Shown here piece after piece: positions 37,297 through 45,666 of a stretch of DNA of 64,000 nucleotides. Below the pieces are notes generated by a model. That model did no database searches, had not been told where the DNA came from, and worked only from the letters and a program-made list of their open reading frames with translations. The stretch is from Betaproteobacteria bacterium. Its GTDB lineage: Bacteria; Pseudomonadota; Gammaproteobacteria; Burkholderiales; Casimicrobiaceae. How positions within the stretch are numbered: the stretch's first letter is position 1; every line of letters begins with the position of its first letter. A program made the position numbers and the translations under genes. Location of the stretch: assembly GCA_004293675.1 (NCBI GenBank), contig READ01000009.1:62001-126000 (forward strand), read 5' to 3'.

Positions 37297-38172
37297 ATGC
37301 GCACCTCTCGCTTCACCATTGCTGTCTACCTTGCTCCTGCCATTCTTGTGATGGCGGCGGCCTGCTTGTATCCTGTGCTCAAGGCCTTTGAGTTGTCGGG
37401 CTACAAGTGGGATATGGGAACGGCTGCGAGCAGTGCGAAATGTGTTGGCTTTGACAACTTCATTGCTGCATTCAGCAACCCCCAAGTGTGGTCGTCGTTG
37501 TCGACCACGCTACTGTTTGCCGCGGTCTGTGTGAGCGCGGAGATGGTGCTGGGGATCGCGCTCGCGCTTGCCCTTGAGCGGCAAGTGCGCGGCATGGCTG
37601 TATTTCGAACGATTTTTATCCTGCCGATGATGATCGCGCCAATTGCGGTTGGACTTGCGTGGCGGTACATGTTCGATGCACAGTTTGGGTTGATCAACGC
37701 GCTATTGGGGGTAGTCGGCATCGCCCCCAAAACGTGGCTCGCGGATCCGACCCTTGCATTCGTGGCGATTGTGATTGCTGACATTTGGCAGTGGACGCCG
37801 TTTGTGTTCATCATGATGTTGGCAGCTCTTGCCGGTGTTGATCGCTCCGTGCTCGAAGCCTCACGTATCGATGGGGCGAGGATGTGGCACGAGATATTTC
37901 TTGTCAAGCTTCCGATGGTGATGCACGTCATCGCGATCACGTTAGTAATGCGCTTAATTGACGCATTCCGGGTCTTGGAAGTGGTCTATGTTTTGACGTT
38001 TGGCGGACCAGGAAACAGCACGGAAATTCTTGCGCTCCATGTTTATAAAACTGCGTTTATCGGTCAGCAGATCGGTGTTGCAGCGGCGGTATCCATTCTG
38101 CTGCTAGTGGTTGTTGCGGTGCTCTCGTGGGCTGCATTGCGGCTGTCTAACCCGATGAAGGATTCGGCATGA
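37297..38172 (+). CDS. Sugar ABC permease (MalF/UgpA type)
   Basis: The 291-residue protein has six membrane segments and the EAA-type loop EASRIDGARMWHEIFLVKLPM that contacts the ATPase. It is the first of two permeases of the operon, 11 bases after the binding-protein gene, and overlaps the second permease gene by four bases. Confidence 0.9.
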   Translation: MRTSRFTIAVYLAPAILVMAAACLYPVLKAFELSGYKWDMGTAASSAKCVGFDNFIAAFSNPQVWSSLSTTLLFAAVCVSAEMVLGIALALALERQVRGMAVFRTIFILPMMIAPIAVGLAWRYMFDAQFGLINALLGVVGIAPKTWLADPTLAFVAIVIADIWQWTPFVFIMMLAALAGVDRSVLEASRIDGARMWHEIFLVKLPMVMHVIAITLVMRLIDAFRVLEVVYVLTFGGPGNSTEILALHVYKTAFIGQQIGVAAAVSILLLVVVAVLSWAALRLSNPMKDSA

Positions 38173-38993
38173 AACGCAGTATTGCGGCGGCGAGCCTTCA
38201 TTACGCCGTGCTCATTTTTCTGGCGTTGCTGTGCGTGATGCCAATCGTTGTGATCTTCGCCACGAGCTTGCGACAACAGGTTCAAATTTTCGCCGAGCCG
38301 TTGAACTTCCTTTTCATGCCCACGCTGGAAAATTACCGCGCCGTGCTGCAAGAGGACAAGCTTGATCGCTACCTTTTCAACAGCCTCTTCGTGGGTGTGG
38401 TTTCAACGGTGATCACGCTGGTTTTGGGTTGTATGGCCGCCTATGGTCTTGCGCGTTTCCGATTCAAAGGCAGAACAACCATCGCCTACACCACGCTTCT
38501 GCTAAGGACCGTGCCGCTGGCGGTGCTTGCAATCCCCGTGTTCGTGATTTGGAACAACTGGAATCTCGTCAACAGTTTATGGGGACTTGTGCTGTTGTAC
38601 GTGGCGGTAAATTTGCCGTTCACCATATGGCTACTCTACGGCTTTGTGTTGCAGGTGCCTATTGAACTAGAAGAGGCCGCCGCCATTGATGGTTGCGGGC
38701 CATTTCGGGTGTTCACGCTGGTCTTTCTTCCGCTCATCGCGCCCGGTTTGGCGGCGGCGTCAATCTTCACATTTCGAATTGCGTGGAACGAGTTCATTCT
38801 CGCCCTGGTGCTGACAGATCGTCATACGAGAACACTGCCGGTCGCGGCGTCCCTGTTCATCACGGACATGGGTGTCGATTGGGGCAAAGTGATGGCCATG
38901 GGTAGTCTGATTGCGATACCACCGCTGATATTTACTTTTGTTGCTGCGCGCCAAATCATCGGCGGCCTCACTGCTGGTGCGGTGAAGGGATGA
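38169..38993 (+). CDS. Sugar ABC permease (MalG/UgpE type)
   Basis: The 274-residue protein has six membrane segments and the EAA loop EEAAAIDGCGPFRVFTLVFLPLIAPGLAA. It forms the channel with the previous permease. It overlaps the gluconokinase gene by four bases, so transport and the first intracellular steps are coupled. Confidence 0.9.
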   Translation: MKRSIAAASLHYAVLIFLALLCVMPIVVIFATSLRQQVQIFAEPLNFLFMPTLENYRAVLQEDKLDRYLFNSLFVGVVSTVITLVLGCMAAYGLARFRFKGRTTIAYTTLLLRTVPLAVLAIPVFVIWNNWNLVNSLWGLVLLYVAVNLPFTIWLLYGFVLQVPIELEEAAAIDGCGPFRVFTLVFLPLIAPGLAAASIFTFRIAWNEFILALVLTDRHTRTLPVAASLFITDMGVDWGKVMAMGSLIAIPPLIFTFVAARQIIGGLTAGAVKG

Positions 38994-39538
38994 TCGATAC
39001 CGCACCAATTTTGTGGGTGGTGATGGGAGTCTCTGGCAGCGGAAAATCAACGCTGGCGCTTGCTCTGGCAGACACCTTTGGCCTGGAATACGCCGATGGA
39101 GATGACTTTCACAGCAGTGAAAGTGTCGCGAAGATGCAGGCGGGTATTGCGCTAAACGACGAGGATCGTTGGCCTTGGTTAGACCGAATCGGCGAGCACT
39201 TGCGGATGTCTAGTTCAGAAGAACACTCGGCTCGAGGTCGAGTCGTCGCGTGCTCCGCGCTCAAGCGAGCGTATCGTGATCGCATTCGTCACGCGGCACC
39301 GGGTGTTCACTTTTTGTTTTTGAACGGCGACTCGGCTCAGATCCGCGAGCGCTTGGGCGCCAGGCAAAACCACTTCATGCATCCCGAGCTACTTCAGAGT
39401 CAGCTCGCCACACTTGAATTACCTGACAGCGATGAACGTGATGTGACAGAGCTCAACCTGTGCTGCAGCGTTCAGGATCTGGTCGGTGTAGTTCGAATCT
39501 CTTTTCAGCTACCCGACCGTCGTGTCGCTATTGAATAA
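38990..39538 (+). CDS. gntK: Gluconokinase
   Basis: The 182-residue P-loop kinase has GVSGSGKSTLA, ADGDDFHSSESVAKMQAGIALNDEDRWPWL and CSALKRAYRDRIR, the hallmark motifs of GntK/IdnK. It phosphorylates D-gluconate to 6-phosphogluconate, feeding the Entner-Doudoroff or pentose phosphate route. The C-terminal 25 residues are less conserved. It overlaps the upstream permease by four bases and precedes the SDR gene by three. Confidence 0.93.
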   Translation: MIDTAPILWVVMGVSGSGKSTLALALADTFGLEYADGDDFHSSESVAKMQAGIALNDEDRWPWLDRIGEHLRMSSSEEHSARGRVVACSALKRAYRDRIRHAAPGVHFLFLNGDSAQIRERLGARQNHFMHPELLQSQLATLELPDSDERDVTELNLCCSVQDLVGVVRISFQLPDRRVAIE

Positions 39539-39541
39539 TTT

Positions 39542-40324
39542 ATGAGCCAACCCTCAAACATTTTGGATTCGTTTCGTCTAAATGGGCGCAGAGCCCTCAT
39601 CACGGGCTCCTCAGGTGGTATCGGTTTCGCTTTGGCTCGGGCACTGGCGCAGGCTGGCGCTAGCGTGATACTCAACGGTCGTAACCCCCAGAAACTTGAG
39701 TCTGCGGTATCGACCCTGCGCGATGAGGGGCTCAACGCAATGTCGTGTGCGTTCGACGTTACCGACGCCAACGCGGTAAAGCTCGCAGTGGATTCGCTCG
39801 AAGCCGATGGCCACGAAGTACACATTTTGGTCAATAACGCAGGCATTCAGATCCGCAACCCGATCAATGAGTTTGCCGAGCAGGATTGGCAAGCGCTCAT
39901 GCGCACCAATCTAGACAGTGTTTTTTATGTCGGAAAAGCCGTCGCGCAGAAAATGATTGAGCGACGCAGCGGAAAGATCATCAATATCTGCTCCGTGCAG
40001 AGCGAGCTGGGTCGTCCGTCGATTGCTCCGTACGCGGCCAGTAAGGGTGCGGTGAAAATGCTCACCAAAGGTATGGCGATCGATTTGGGACCACACGGTA
40101 TTAACGTTAATGGATTGGGACCCGGTTACTTCAAAACCGAACTCACCGAAAAACTAGTCGCAGACCCGGCGTTCACTCAATGGCTCACGTCGCGCACACC
40201 AAGTCGCCGCTGGGGCGAGGTGCACGAGCTGGGCGGTGCCGTTGTTTTTCTAGCCAGTGATGCTTCACAATTTGTCAACGGTCACATCCTATACGTTGAC
40301 GGTGGCGTTACAGCAACGCTTTAA
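39542..40324 (+). CDS. idnO: Gluconate 5-dehydrogenase (SDR)
   Basis: The 260-residue SDR has TGSSGGIGFALARAL, NNAGIQIRNPINEF, catalytic Ser in NICSVQSELGRPS and YAASK, then GLGPGYFKTELTEKLVADPAFTQWL, the IdnO signature. It reduces 5-keto-D-gluconate to D-gluconate. It sits between gntK and idnD as expected for the L-idonate pathway: idonate to 5-ketogluconate to gluconate. Confidence 0.9.
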   Translation: MSQPSNILDSFRLNGRRALITGSSGGIGFALARALAQAGASVILNGRNPQKLESAVSTLRDEGLNAMSCAFDVTDANAVKLAVDSLEADGHEVHILVNNAGIQIRNPINEFAEQDWQALMRTNLDSVFYVGKAVAQKMIERRSGKIINICSVQSELGRPSIAPYAASKGAVKMLTKGMAIDLGPHGINVNGLGPGYFKTELTEKLVADPAFTQWLTSRTPSRRWGEVHELGGAVVFLASDASQFVNGHILYVDGGVTATL

Positions 40325-40337
40325 GAAGGAAATTCCA

Positions 40338-41390
40338 ATGCAATCTATTGTTTGTCACGCAGCTAACGACCTTCGACTTGAGGCGCTGTCGCTTCCGCCC
40401 GTGGGTGCGAAGCAGCTTTTGGTCAATGTTGCGTTCGGCGGCATCTGCGGTTCTGATCTCCATTATTTTCAACATGGTGGTTTCGGTACTGTGCGAATTA
40501 AGGAGCCGATGGCGCTTGGGCACGAGGTGTCAGGCGTGGTCGAGGCGGTCGGTGCCGAGGTCACTGGGTTCACTCGCGGTCAGCGAATAGCCATCTCTCC
40601 GTCGCGCCCCTGTGGTCACTGTCGTTTTTGTCAATCGGGTGCGCACAACCAATGCCTCTCCATGCGTTTTTACGGTAGCGCGATGCCGTTTCCGCACATT
40701 CAAGGCGCGTTTAGCGACCAACTTGTGATCGACGCCAGCCAAGCGCACGCCCTCAGTGATGGAATCACACTCTCCGCAGCGGCTTTGGCCGAGCCGCTTT
40801 CCGTCGGATTGCACGCCATTCAACGAGCAGGTGGTGTGCTGGGCAAGACCGTCTTAGTGACTGGCTGCGGTCCGATAGGTTCGTTGTTGATCGCGGCGTT
40901 AAGGAGGGCGGGTGCGGCGTACATTGTTGCTGCAGATATTGCTGATCTGCCGCTTCGTTGTGCCAAAGCCATGGGTGCCGATGAAACGATCAACACAATG
41001 GCTGATAAATCTGCGTTTGCAAAATATAGGATCGATAAAGGCCAGTTTGATGCCGTATTCGAAGCCTCTGGCAGCGAGGCGGCCCTTCATCTCGCCTTTG
41101 ACGTCATCGCACCGCGCGGCGTCTTGGTTGCGATCGGGCTTGGCTCGAACATCACGCTGCCTATGAATCAATTGGTCGCAAAAGAGATCGATTTGCGCGG
41201 TACTTTCCGCTTCCATTCTGAGTTCGCTACTGCGGTGCGCTTCTTAAACGAAGGTCTGATCGACGGCACGCCAGTCATCACGGCGATCGTTCCCGCAAAC
41301 GAAGCGTTGCGCGCATTCGAGCTAGCTTCGGACAAATCGCAATCTCTAAAAGTGCAGATCTCGTTCAGCGGCGAATCGACCAAGCACTGA
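40338..41390 (+). CDS. idnD: L-idonate 5-dehydrogenase
   Basis: The 350-residue zinc MDR dehydrogenase has the catalytic-zinc segment GGICGSDLHYF, GHEVSGVVE, the structural-zinc cysteines in CGHCRFCQSGAHNQC, and the Rossmann motif VLVTGCGPIGSLLIAAL. It oxidises L-idonate to 5-keto-D-gluconate. The start at 40338 has an AAGAAGGA site; an in-frame start at 40257 lies inside the preceding gene. Sorbitol-type dehydrogenases are the alternative, but the idnO and gntK context favours idonate. Confidence 0.9.
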   Translation: MQSIVCHAANDLRLEALSLPPVGAKQLLVNVAFGGICGSDLHYFQHGGFGTVRIKEPMALGHEVSGVVEAVGAEVTGFTRGQRIAISPSRPCGHCRFCQSGAHNQCLSMRFYGSAMPFPHIQGAFSDQLVIDASQAHALSDGITLSAAALAEPLSVGLHAIQRAGGVLGKTVLVTGCGPIGSLLIAALRRAGAAYIVAADIADLPLRCAKAMGADETINTMADKSAFAKYRIDKGQFDAVFEASGSEAALHLAFDVIAPRGVLVAIGLGSNITLPMNQLVAKEIDLRGTFRFHSEFATAVRFLNEGLIDGTPVITAIVPANEALRAFELASDKSQSLKVQISFSGESTKH

Positions 41391-41419
41391 CCCAACATCG
41401 CAAACGAAGTAAATCAACA

Positions 41420-42169
41420 ATGAAAAAAATTGCTCTTGTCACTGGTGCGAGCTCCGGTATCGGCCGCGCATGCGCCCTCGCGCTGTTACAGGACGGTTGG
41501 ACAACCGTGATGGTGGGGCGACGCGCGGATGCGCTGCAAGCCGCAATCGATGCCGCGGGTGAGCACGGTCAAAACGCACTCGCCATGCCCACCGATCTCA
41601 CGAAGCCCAATGACGTACAGCGGCTGTTTTCCGACGTCGAGCAGCGCTACGGTCGTCTCGACTTGCTCTTTAACAACGCTGGTATGTCGTTGCCCTACGC
41701 TCTGCCAAGCGATGTGAGTGGAGACGATTGGCGACAAGTTGTTGACATCAATCTAAACGGCGCGTTCTATTGTTTGTCCGCCGCTTTCGAGTTGATGAAA
41801 AAGCAATCGCCCAAGGGCGGTCGGATTATTAACAACGGATCGATTTCCGCGCATGTACCCCGGCCCGGCTCCATCGCCTATGCGGCTACTAAGCACGCGG
41901 TGAGCGGCATGACGAAAGCCGCGTCGCTCGATGGTCGCTCGTTTGGCATCGCCGTCGGTCAAATCGATATTGGAAACGTCAAATCCGACATGACGGCAAG
42001 CATGTTGACCGGCGTGCGCCAAGCCGACGGTAGCCTGAAGCCCGAGCCCTGCATGGACATGTCCGTGGTGGTCGACACCTTTATGGCCATGGCGAAATTG
42101 CCGCTTACCGCAAACATTCTGTTCACCACAGTCATGGCCACTGAGATGCCTTATGTGGGGCGTGGCTGA
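41420..42169 (+). CDS. SDR family oxidoreductase
   Basis: The 249-residue SDR has TGASSGIGRACALAL, NNAGMSLPYALPSDV, catalytic Ser in NNGSISAHVPRPGS and YAATK. Its substrate loop (IGNVKSDMTASMLTG) differs from IdnO, so it likely acts on another sugar or sugar acid of the same regulon. It is the last gene of the operon, 29 bases after idnD, and ends 148 bases before the att repeat of the integrated element. Confidence 0.85.
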   Translation: MKKIALVTGASSGIGRACALALLQDGWTTVMVGRRADALQAAIDAAGEHGQNALAMPTDLTKPNDVQRLFSDVEQRYGRLDLLFNNAGMSLPYALPSDVSGDDWRQVVDINLNGAFYCLSAAFELMKKQSPKGGRIINNGSISAHVPRPGSIAYAATKHAVSGMTKAASLDGRSFGIAVGQIDIGNVKSDMTASMLTGVRQADGSLKPEPCMDMSVVVDTFMAMAKLPLTANILFTTVMATEMPYVGRG

Positions 42170-42317
42170 AGCGCCGGAATTTGGAAAAGAATTCGGTAGT
42201 CACGAGCGCACTGTAGGCTGCCGTCTGCTAAGAGCGATGCTTAAAAAGAGCCGGCGACGGTTAACCCTAGCGACCTAGTCGGCAGCGAGCTGTCCGCATG
42301 AGTAGAAGAAGTGGTTT

Positions 42318-42357
42318 TGGAGGCGGGTAGCGGAATCGAACCGCTCTAAACGGATTT
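42318..42357 (-). repeat. Distal att repeat (displaced tRNA-Cys 3' end)
   Basis: These 40 bases match 45430-45469 exactly, then diverge at 42358 (ATTATCC versus GCAATCC). The copy contains the CCA end, T-arm and part of the anticodon stem but not the anticodon, so it is not a tRNA gene. Confidence 0.92.
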
Positions 42358-42414
42358 ATTATCCTTCTTGCAATTGCGCTCAAATCGTTCATTGCTTCTA
42401 TCGACGAGATACTC

Positions 42415-42603
42415 TTGCAACCTAAAGATAAAGCGAGAGAAACCTTAATTGCCTCAGCCTCGTTTATCGCTGCGATATCGAATCTCTTCAAATTTGGGGC
42501 AACATCCAAAGACACGGGCTTCATACTGTTGGGCTGGCTAGCGTCACTATTGGGCACTGTGCAGCTTCAAATTACTCGAGCGCTACTCTCGTTAAAGAAT
42601 TGA
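42415..42603 (+). CDS. Small island protein with hydrophobic C-terminus
   Basis: A 62-residue frame from TTG has the segment GFILLGWLASLLGTVQLQITRALLSL, a likely membrane anchor. The frame is open further upstream to the edge of the att repeat (another hydrophobic stretch) but has no ATG, GTG or TTG before 42415. It is followed after five bases by the next island gene. No family is recognised. Confidence 0.35.
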   Translation: MQPKDKARETLIASASFIAAISNLFKFGATSKDTGFILLGWLASLLGTVQLQITRALLSLKN

Positions 42604-42608
42604 TTGCA

Positions 42609-43112
42609 ATGAACTTCAGTCGAGCTATGTCACTTTTGTTCGTGTGTGCGATACCCTTCGCATTAATGTTTTTGGTTGAACCGTCGCGGGCACCGGAGCA
42701 GCGCGGGTTACCGACCTCAAGACTGGTTGATCTCATTATGTGTTTTGGTAACACCTTGATTTCGCTAGCGTTAATCACGCTAACCTTCTCCCACCGACGT
42801 GCTTGGATTCGCGCTCTCCTAACTTTCGTCACAGCCTCGTTTGCCAGCATGCACATTGTTGGACATTCAACGAAAGTTGCCGCAATCGCTGGGATTATTT
42901 TTTCCATTTTCTATTTCGCTGGCAATCTGTCTACGTTGATGGATGAATACGTCGAGAGAAATCGCGTCAAAACCCTCAACGGCTTTGGGTTGCGCGGTCG
43001 GGACAGAATGCCAGTTTATGCCTACATCGTTCTCCAGGCAGCGTTTTCTTTTGGCGCATGGTCTTGGAAACGAATTTGGAGATACCTCCCGCGTGCGTTA
43101 CGTTTAGGATAG
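42609..43112 (+). CDS. Hypothetical membrane protein of the island
   Basis: The 167-residue protein has a signal-anchor-like start (SLLFVCAIPFALMFLVEP), two or three further hydrophobic segments (LVDLIMCFGNTLISLALITLTF, VAAIAGIIFSIFYFAGNL) and a basic C-terminus (WSWKRIWRYLPRALRLG). The ATG at 42609 is preferred over TTG at 42600. No known family is recognised. Its role in the element is unknown; phage-immunity or lysis-type small membrane proteins are possible but unsupported. Confidence 0.6.
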   Translation: MNFSRAMSLLFVCAIPFALMFLVEPSRAPEQRGLPTSRLVDLIMCFGNTLISLALITLTFSHRRAWIRALLTFVTASFASMHIVGHSTKVAAIAGIIFSIFYFAGNLSTLMDEYVERNRVKTLNGFGLRGRDRMPVYAYIVLQAAFSFGAWSWKRIWRYLPRALRLG

Positions 43113-43243
43113 ACGAGGCTTTGCGAGTGGTGCTTCCGCTCCTGTTTACTGGTATCGGATTTATTACGGGCCTCGCCGTAACGGACGACTACCGCTCGGG
43201 CTGCTTGTGGTTCTTTTCTGATTGCTCAAAGAAGGCAAAGTAG
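43058..43243 (+). CDS. Possible small membrane protein overlapping the previous gene
   Basis: A 61-residue frame starts inside the previous gene and has one hydrophobic segment (VVLPLLFTGIGFITGLAV). It could be a separate small protein or the frameshifted tail of the upstream one. No ribosome site is clear. Confidence 0.25.
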   Translation: MVLETNLEIPPACVTFRIDEALRVVLPLLFTGIGFITGLAVTDDYRSGCLWFFSDCSKKAK

Positions 43244-43265
43244 TGCCGCTCAACAAAAACGCTAA

Positions 43266-43712
43266 GTGAACAGCCCCAGGTATGAACTGACCACCAGAAG
43301 TGGGACTGTGGTGAGCCGCGAAGCGTTGAACGCGGGGACAAACAGGACGGGTGCACGGTGTATCGGCGCAAGGTTTAAATTCGCCCCGTATCGACGATCA
43401 AATTCCTGCGTCCTCGGTTGCTTAGCGTACTTTGGAATCCGTTTTCTGTGGCGACCCCGAAAAGGGAACGGAGCATTTGCAGTCGCCTTCATCTTTATGG
43501 CTTTAGCGATCATCGTACCAGTCTTGTTACTGTTGGCGGGACCTGTGGGAATATTCGCTGGGCTGATGCGTGGTGGTGCAGCGGCTTTCTCTTTTGCAAG
43601 TTTTTTGGACTTCGTCAACAAAATGAAAAACATTTCAAATGAGCGGGACTTCAATGATCTTGCCGCCGCGATACCCGGGGCGGTTCAGACTGCAAATCGC
43701 TCACCAATATGA
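43266..43712 (+). CDS. Hypothetical membrane protein of the island
   Basis: The 148-residue frame from GTG has a basic first third, one long hydrophobic region (AFAVAFIFMALAIIVPVLLLLAGPVGIFAGL) and a helical cytoplasmic tail. No family is recognised. It overlaps the end of the divergent-strand HTH gene by 62 bases, so the two 3' ends may be shorter than drawn. Confidence 0.45.
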   Translation: MNSPRYELTTRSGTVVSREALNAGTNRTGARCIGARFKFAPYRRSNSCVLGCLAYFGIRFLWRPRKGNGAFAVAFIFMALAIIVPVLLLLAGPVGIFAGLMRGGAAAFSFASFLDFVNKMKNISNERDFNDLAAAIPGAVQTANRSPI

Positions 43713-43896
43713 TCACGTGTTTCTTGTTTAGGCTGAGCGCGGGAATGCATCCTCTCTCGATCAGCGATTTCGTGGCGGTCACACCAATATTCAATATGTG
43801 GGACGCCTGTTCAATTGACAGAGTGCCGTCAACGGCGGCGAACCGATTAAGCGCTGATTCTTGCGCTGCAGACGGCGAGTTAGATGAGTGCTTCAA
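43651..43896 (-). CDS. Excisionase-like HTH protein
   Basis: The 81-residue protein has a MerR/Xis-type helix-turn-helix (LSIEQASHILNIGVTATKSLIERGCIPALSLNKKHVIILVSDL), the common form of excisionase and phage control proteins. It starts at TTG and lies 147 bases from the integrase stop, on the same strand and downstream of it. It could direct excision of the element or control the small cargo genes. No ribosome site was confirmed. Confidence 0.6.
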   Translation of the reverse strand: MKHSSNSPSAAQESALNRFAAVDGTLSIEQASHILNIGVTATKSLIERGCIPALSLNKKHVIILVSDLQSEPPRVSRRQDH

Positions 43897-44043
43897 GTCG
43901 ACAATGGCTTGGGGTTTGCTGGTATTGTCAATTTGTGCCGGCCGATCAAAGTGGCCGAAAGAGTTCCTAAATCGAAGGTTTTCGAAAGAAGATGCGCCTG
44001 CAAGGGCGAATCTAACTTTGGAGAGTCAACGCTGCGTCCTCGC

Positions 44044-45219
44044 TCAAAGTTTGTCCAGCAAATTCGATGCGCGAAGGTGCGTGTAACGCATCATCATCTT
44101 CACGCTTTTGTGCCCAGTGATGCTGCGTATTTCCGCTTCGCTTAATCGCGTCCGCTCGTGCAGTCGTGAAGTCGCCTCGTGCCTTAGATCATGAAAGACG
44201 AGATCCTTAGCGCCCGCTTTTTCGAACACCTTTTTGAGCTGTCGTGACACGCTCGCGCTTGCTGCCTCCAGAGGATTGGGCTTTCCAGCTTGTTCGTCGA
44301 CCCAGGGAAAAAAGTGGGAATCCTTGCGCTCGGTGCCGATGTTGGCCTGCTTACGAGCCGCTACAAACTCGACTAAGAGCGCTTGAACCGCTACGCTCAT
44401 AGGCACTTGTCGTTGCGTGCCGTTCTTTGTCTTAATTAGCGATATCGTCCGCGTCTCGATGTTGACCTGCCAATTCAATAGACCAACCATTTCCGACAAC
44501 CGCATGGCGGTCTCCGCGGCCAAAACGAAGAGGGTGCGTATCGCCTGCCAGTGGAATCGATCAGCGGGTCTTTTGGCGCTGGCGATTTTTGCATTGACAA
44601 CGGCTAGGATTTGTCGCTCCTCGTCTCCGTCAAGTCTCCGATCTCTGCTTACGTCTTGTTTTGCAGCTCTTCCCGACGCGGCGACGACCTTCGCATCCGA
44701 CGCGGTGTACTGCGCGTAGCCTTTGGGCAGCTCTTTGGCTGGGTTCGAGACAATAATTTTGCGGGCACAGTACCAACTCAAACAACGCGAGAGCGTTCCA
44801 ATTCGCTTTCGGATCGTGTTGGGGCTGAGGTTTTTGACGCGCTTTAAGCGTTCGATTTGCTTGATGATCCAATCGAAGTCGATGCCGAGCAACGGAGTGT
44901 CTGCGTCTGTCTCCTTGAGCCAAAGTCCAAGTATTTCCGTGTCCTCTGGCTTGATTGCGACGCTCTGGACATACTCACGGATCGCCCAGTGCAGTGTCTT
45001 GCGCTCGGTGACGCGCTGTGCGAAATCGACGGGTACGATCCCTTGGCGCAGCTGCGCCTCGACCCTTGCGGCATAGCTGTCTCCAGCCGCTTTGTCCTCA
45101 AACGTCAGCGAGATCGGCTTGGCCAGTAGACCTTTACGTTGAAAAACGTATTCCCACGATCCGTTGTCTTTCTGGCGGCATGTGGCAATGGCTTCATCCT
45201 TGGAAATGCAACGGAGCAA
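44044..45219 (-). CDS. Tyrosine recombinase/phage-type integrase
   Basis: The 391-residue integrase has all catalytic residues: Arg240 (ETAMRLSEM), a Lys in KTKNGTQR (264-270), His343 and Arg346 (HDLRHEA), His370 (TGHKS) and Tyr379 (RYTHL). A SAM-like core-binding domain occupies about 70-175. The start is TTG at 45219, 211 bases from the tRNA it targets. It catalyses insertion and, with an excisionase, removal of the element. Confidence 0.93.
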   Translation of the reverse strand: MLRCISKDEAIATCRQKDNGSWEYVFQRKGLLAKPISLTFEDKAAGDSYAARVEAQLRQGIVPVDFAQRVTERKTLHWAIREYVQSVAIKPEDTEILGLWLKETDADTPLLGIDFDWIIKQIERLKRVKNLSPNTIRKRIGTLSRCLSWYCARKIIVSNPAKELPKGYAQYTASDAKVVAASGRAAKQDVSRDRRLDGDEERQILAVVNAKIASAKRPADRFHWQAIRTLFVLAAETAMRLSEMVGLLNWQVNIETRTISLIKTKNGTQRQVPMSVAVQALLVEFVAARKQANIGTERKDSHFFPWVDEQAGKPNPLEAASASVSRQLKKVFEKAGAKDLVFHDLRHEATSRLHERTRLSEAEIRSITGHKSVKMMMRYTHLRASNLLDKL

Positions 45220-45246
45220 CAGTCCGTTTCAAAAGTGGATGCTACA

Positions 45247-45296
45247 CTTTTAATCACTTTTTTAGGACCTTTTTGGGACTTTTTCGGCCACTTCGA
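45247..45296. repeat. Short phased repeats near the integrase start
   Basis: CACTTTT/GGACTTTTT-like units recur about every 10-11 bases between the integrase start and the tRNA. They are candidate arm-type recombinase sites or an AT-rich promoter for int. Confidence 0.4.
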
Positions 45297-45429
45297 TCAG
45301 AAAGTTTCCGAGGAAAAAGTCGAAATAGCTGCCGCTAAAGAGCCAGTCATGGCTAAATTAGTGTTTAAAAATCAATGATTTAGCGAAGATTGCAGCCCAA
45401 CAGGCTGTACGGGCGAAAAGGAGATTTTC

Positions 45430-45503
45430 TGGAGGCGGGTAGCGGAATCGAACCGCTCTAAACGGATTTGCAATCCGCTGCATAACCTCTTTGCTAACCC
45501 GCC
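45430..45503 (-). tRNA. tRNA-Cys (GCA)
   Basis: The 74-base gene has acceptor GGCGGGT/ACCCGCC, anticodon loop TTGCAAA (GCA), a GGTTCGATTCC T-arm and an encoded CCA. Its 3' 40 bases are the attachment site of the integrated element and are supplied by that element. Confidence 0.96.
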
Positions 45504-45532
45504 ACACGTGGCCGCAACAAACCTGCGGCACA

Positions 45533-45560
45533 AACAAAAACGGAACCGTTGCGGTTCCGT
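45533..45560 (-). terminator. Terminator between tRNA-Gly and tRNA-Cys
   Basis: Read on the minus strand, ACGGAACC-N5-GGTTCCGT is followed by TTTTTG. It lies downstream of tRNA-Gly and upstream of tRNA-Cys, so the two tRNAs are probably transcribed separately. Confidence 0.7.
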
Positions 45561-45580
45561 TGCTCACTACTCTAAAGTAG

Positions 45581-45656
45581 TGGAGCGGGAGACGAGTCTC
45601 GAACTCGCGACCTCAACCTTGGCAAGGTTGCGCTCTACCAACTGAGCTACTCCCGC
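45581..45656 (-). tRNA. tRNA-Gly (GCC)
   Basis: The 76-base gene has acceptor GCGGGAG/CTCCCGC, D-arm GTAGCTCAGTTGGTAGAGC, anticodon GCC in loop TTGCCAA, T-arm GAGTTCGAGACTC and an encoded CCA. Confidence 0.96.
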
Positions 45657-45666
45657 AACGAAACAA

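Larger units (their letters stand above)
42318..45469. mobile_element. 3.1-kb integrated element in the tRNA-Cys gene
   Basis: A 40-base direct repeat at 42318-42357 is identical to the 3' end of tRNA-Cys at 45430-45469. A tyrosine recombinase gene lies between them, next to the intact tRNA. The layout is that of a site-specific element that entered the tRNA 3' half and rebuilt it. The interior reads as AT-richer than the flanks and encodes an excisionase-like protein and small membrane proteins. No replication, capsid or conjugation gene is present, so it is a satellite-like or remnant island. Confidence 0.9.

Noticed and set aside
45139-45378. A frame crossing the integrase start on the opposite strand
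   Set aside because: It overlaps the integrase N-terminus and likely arm sites; no conserved protein feature was seen.
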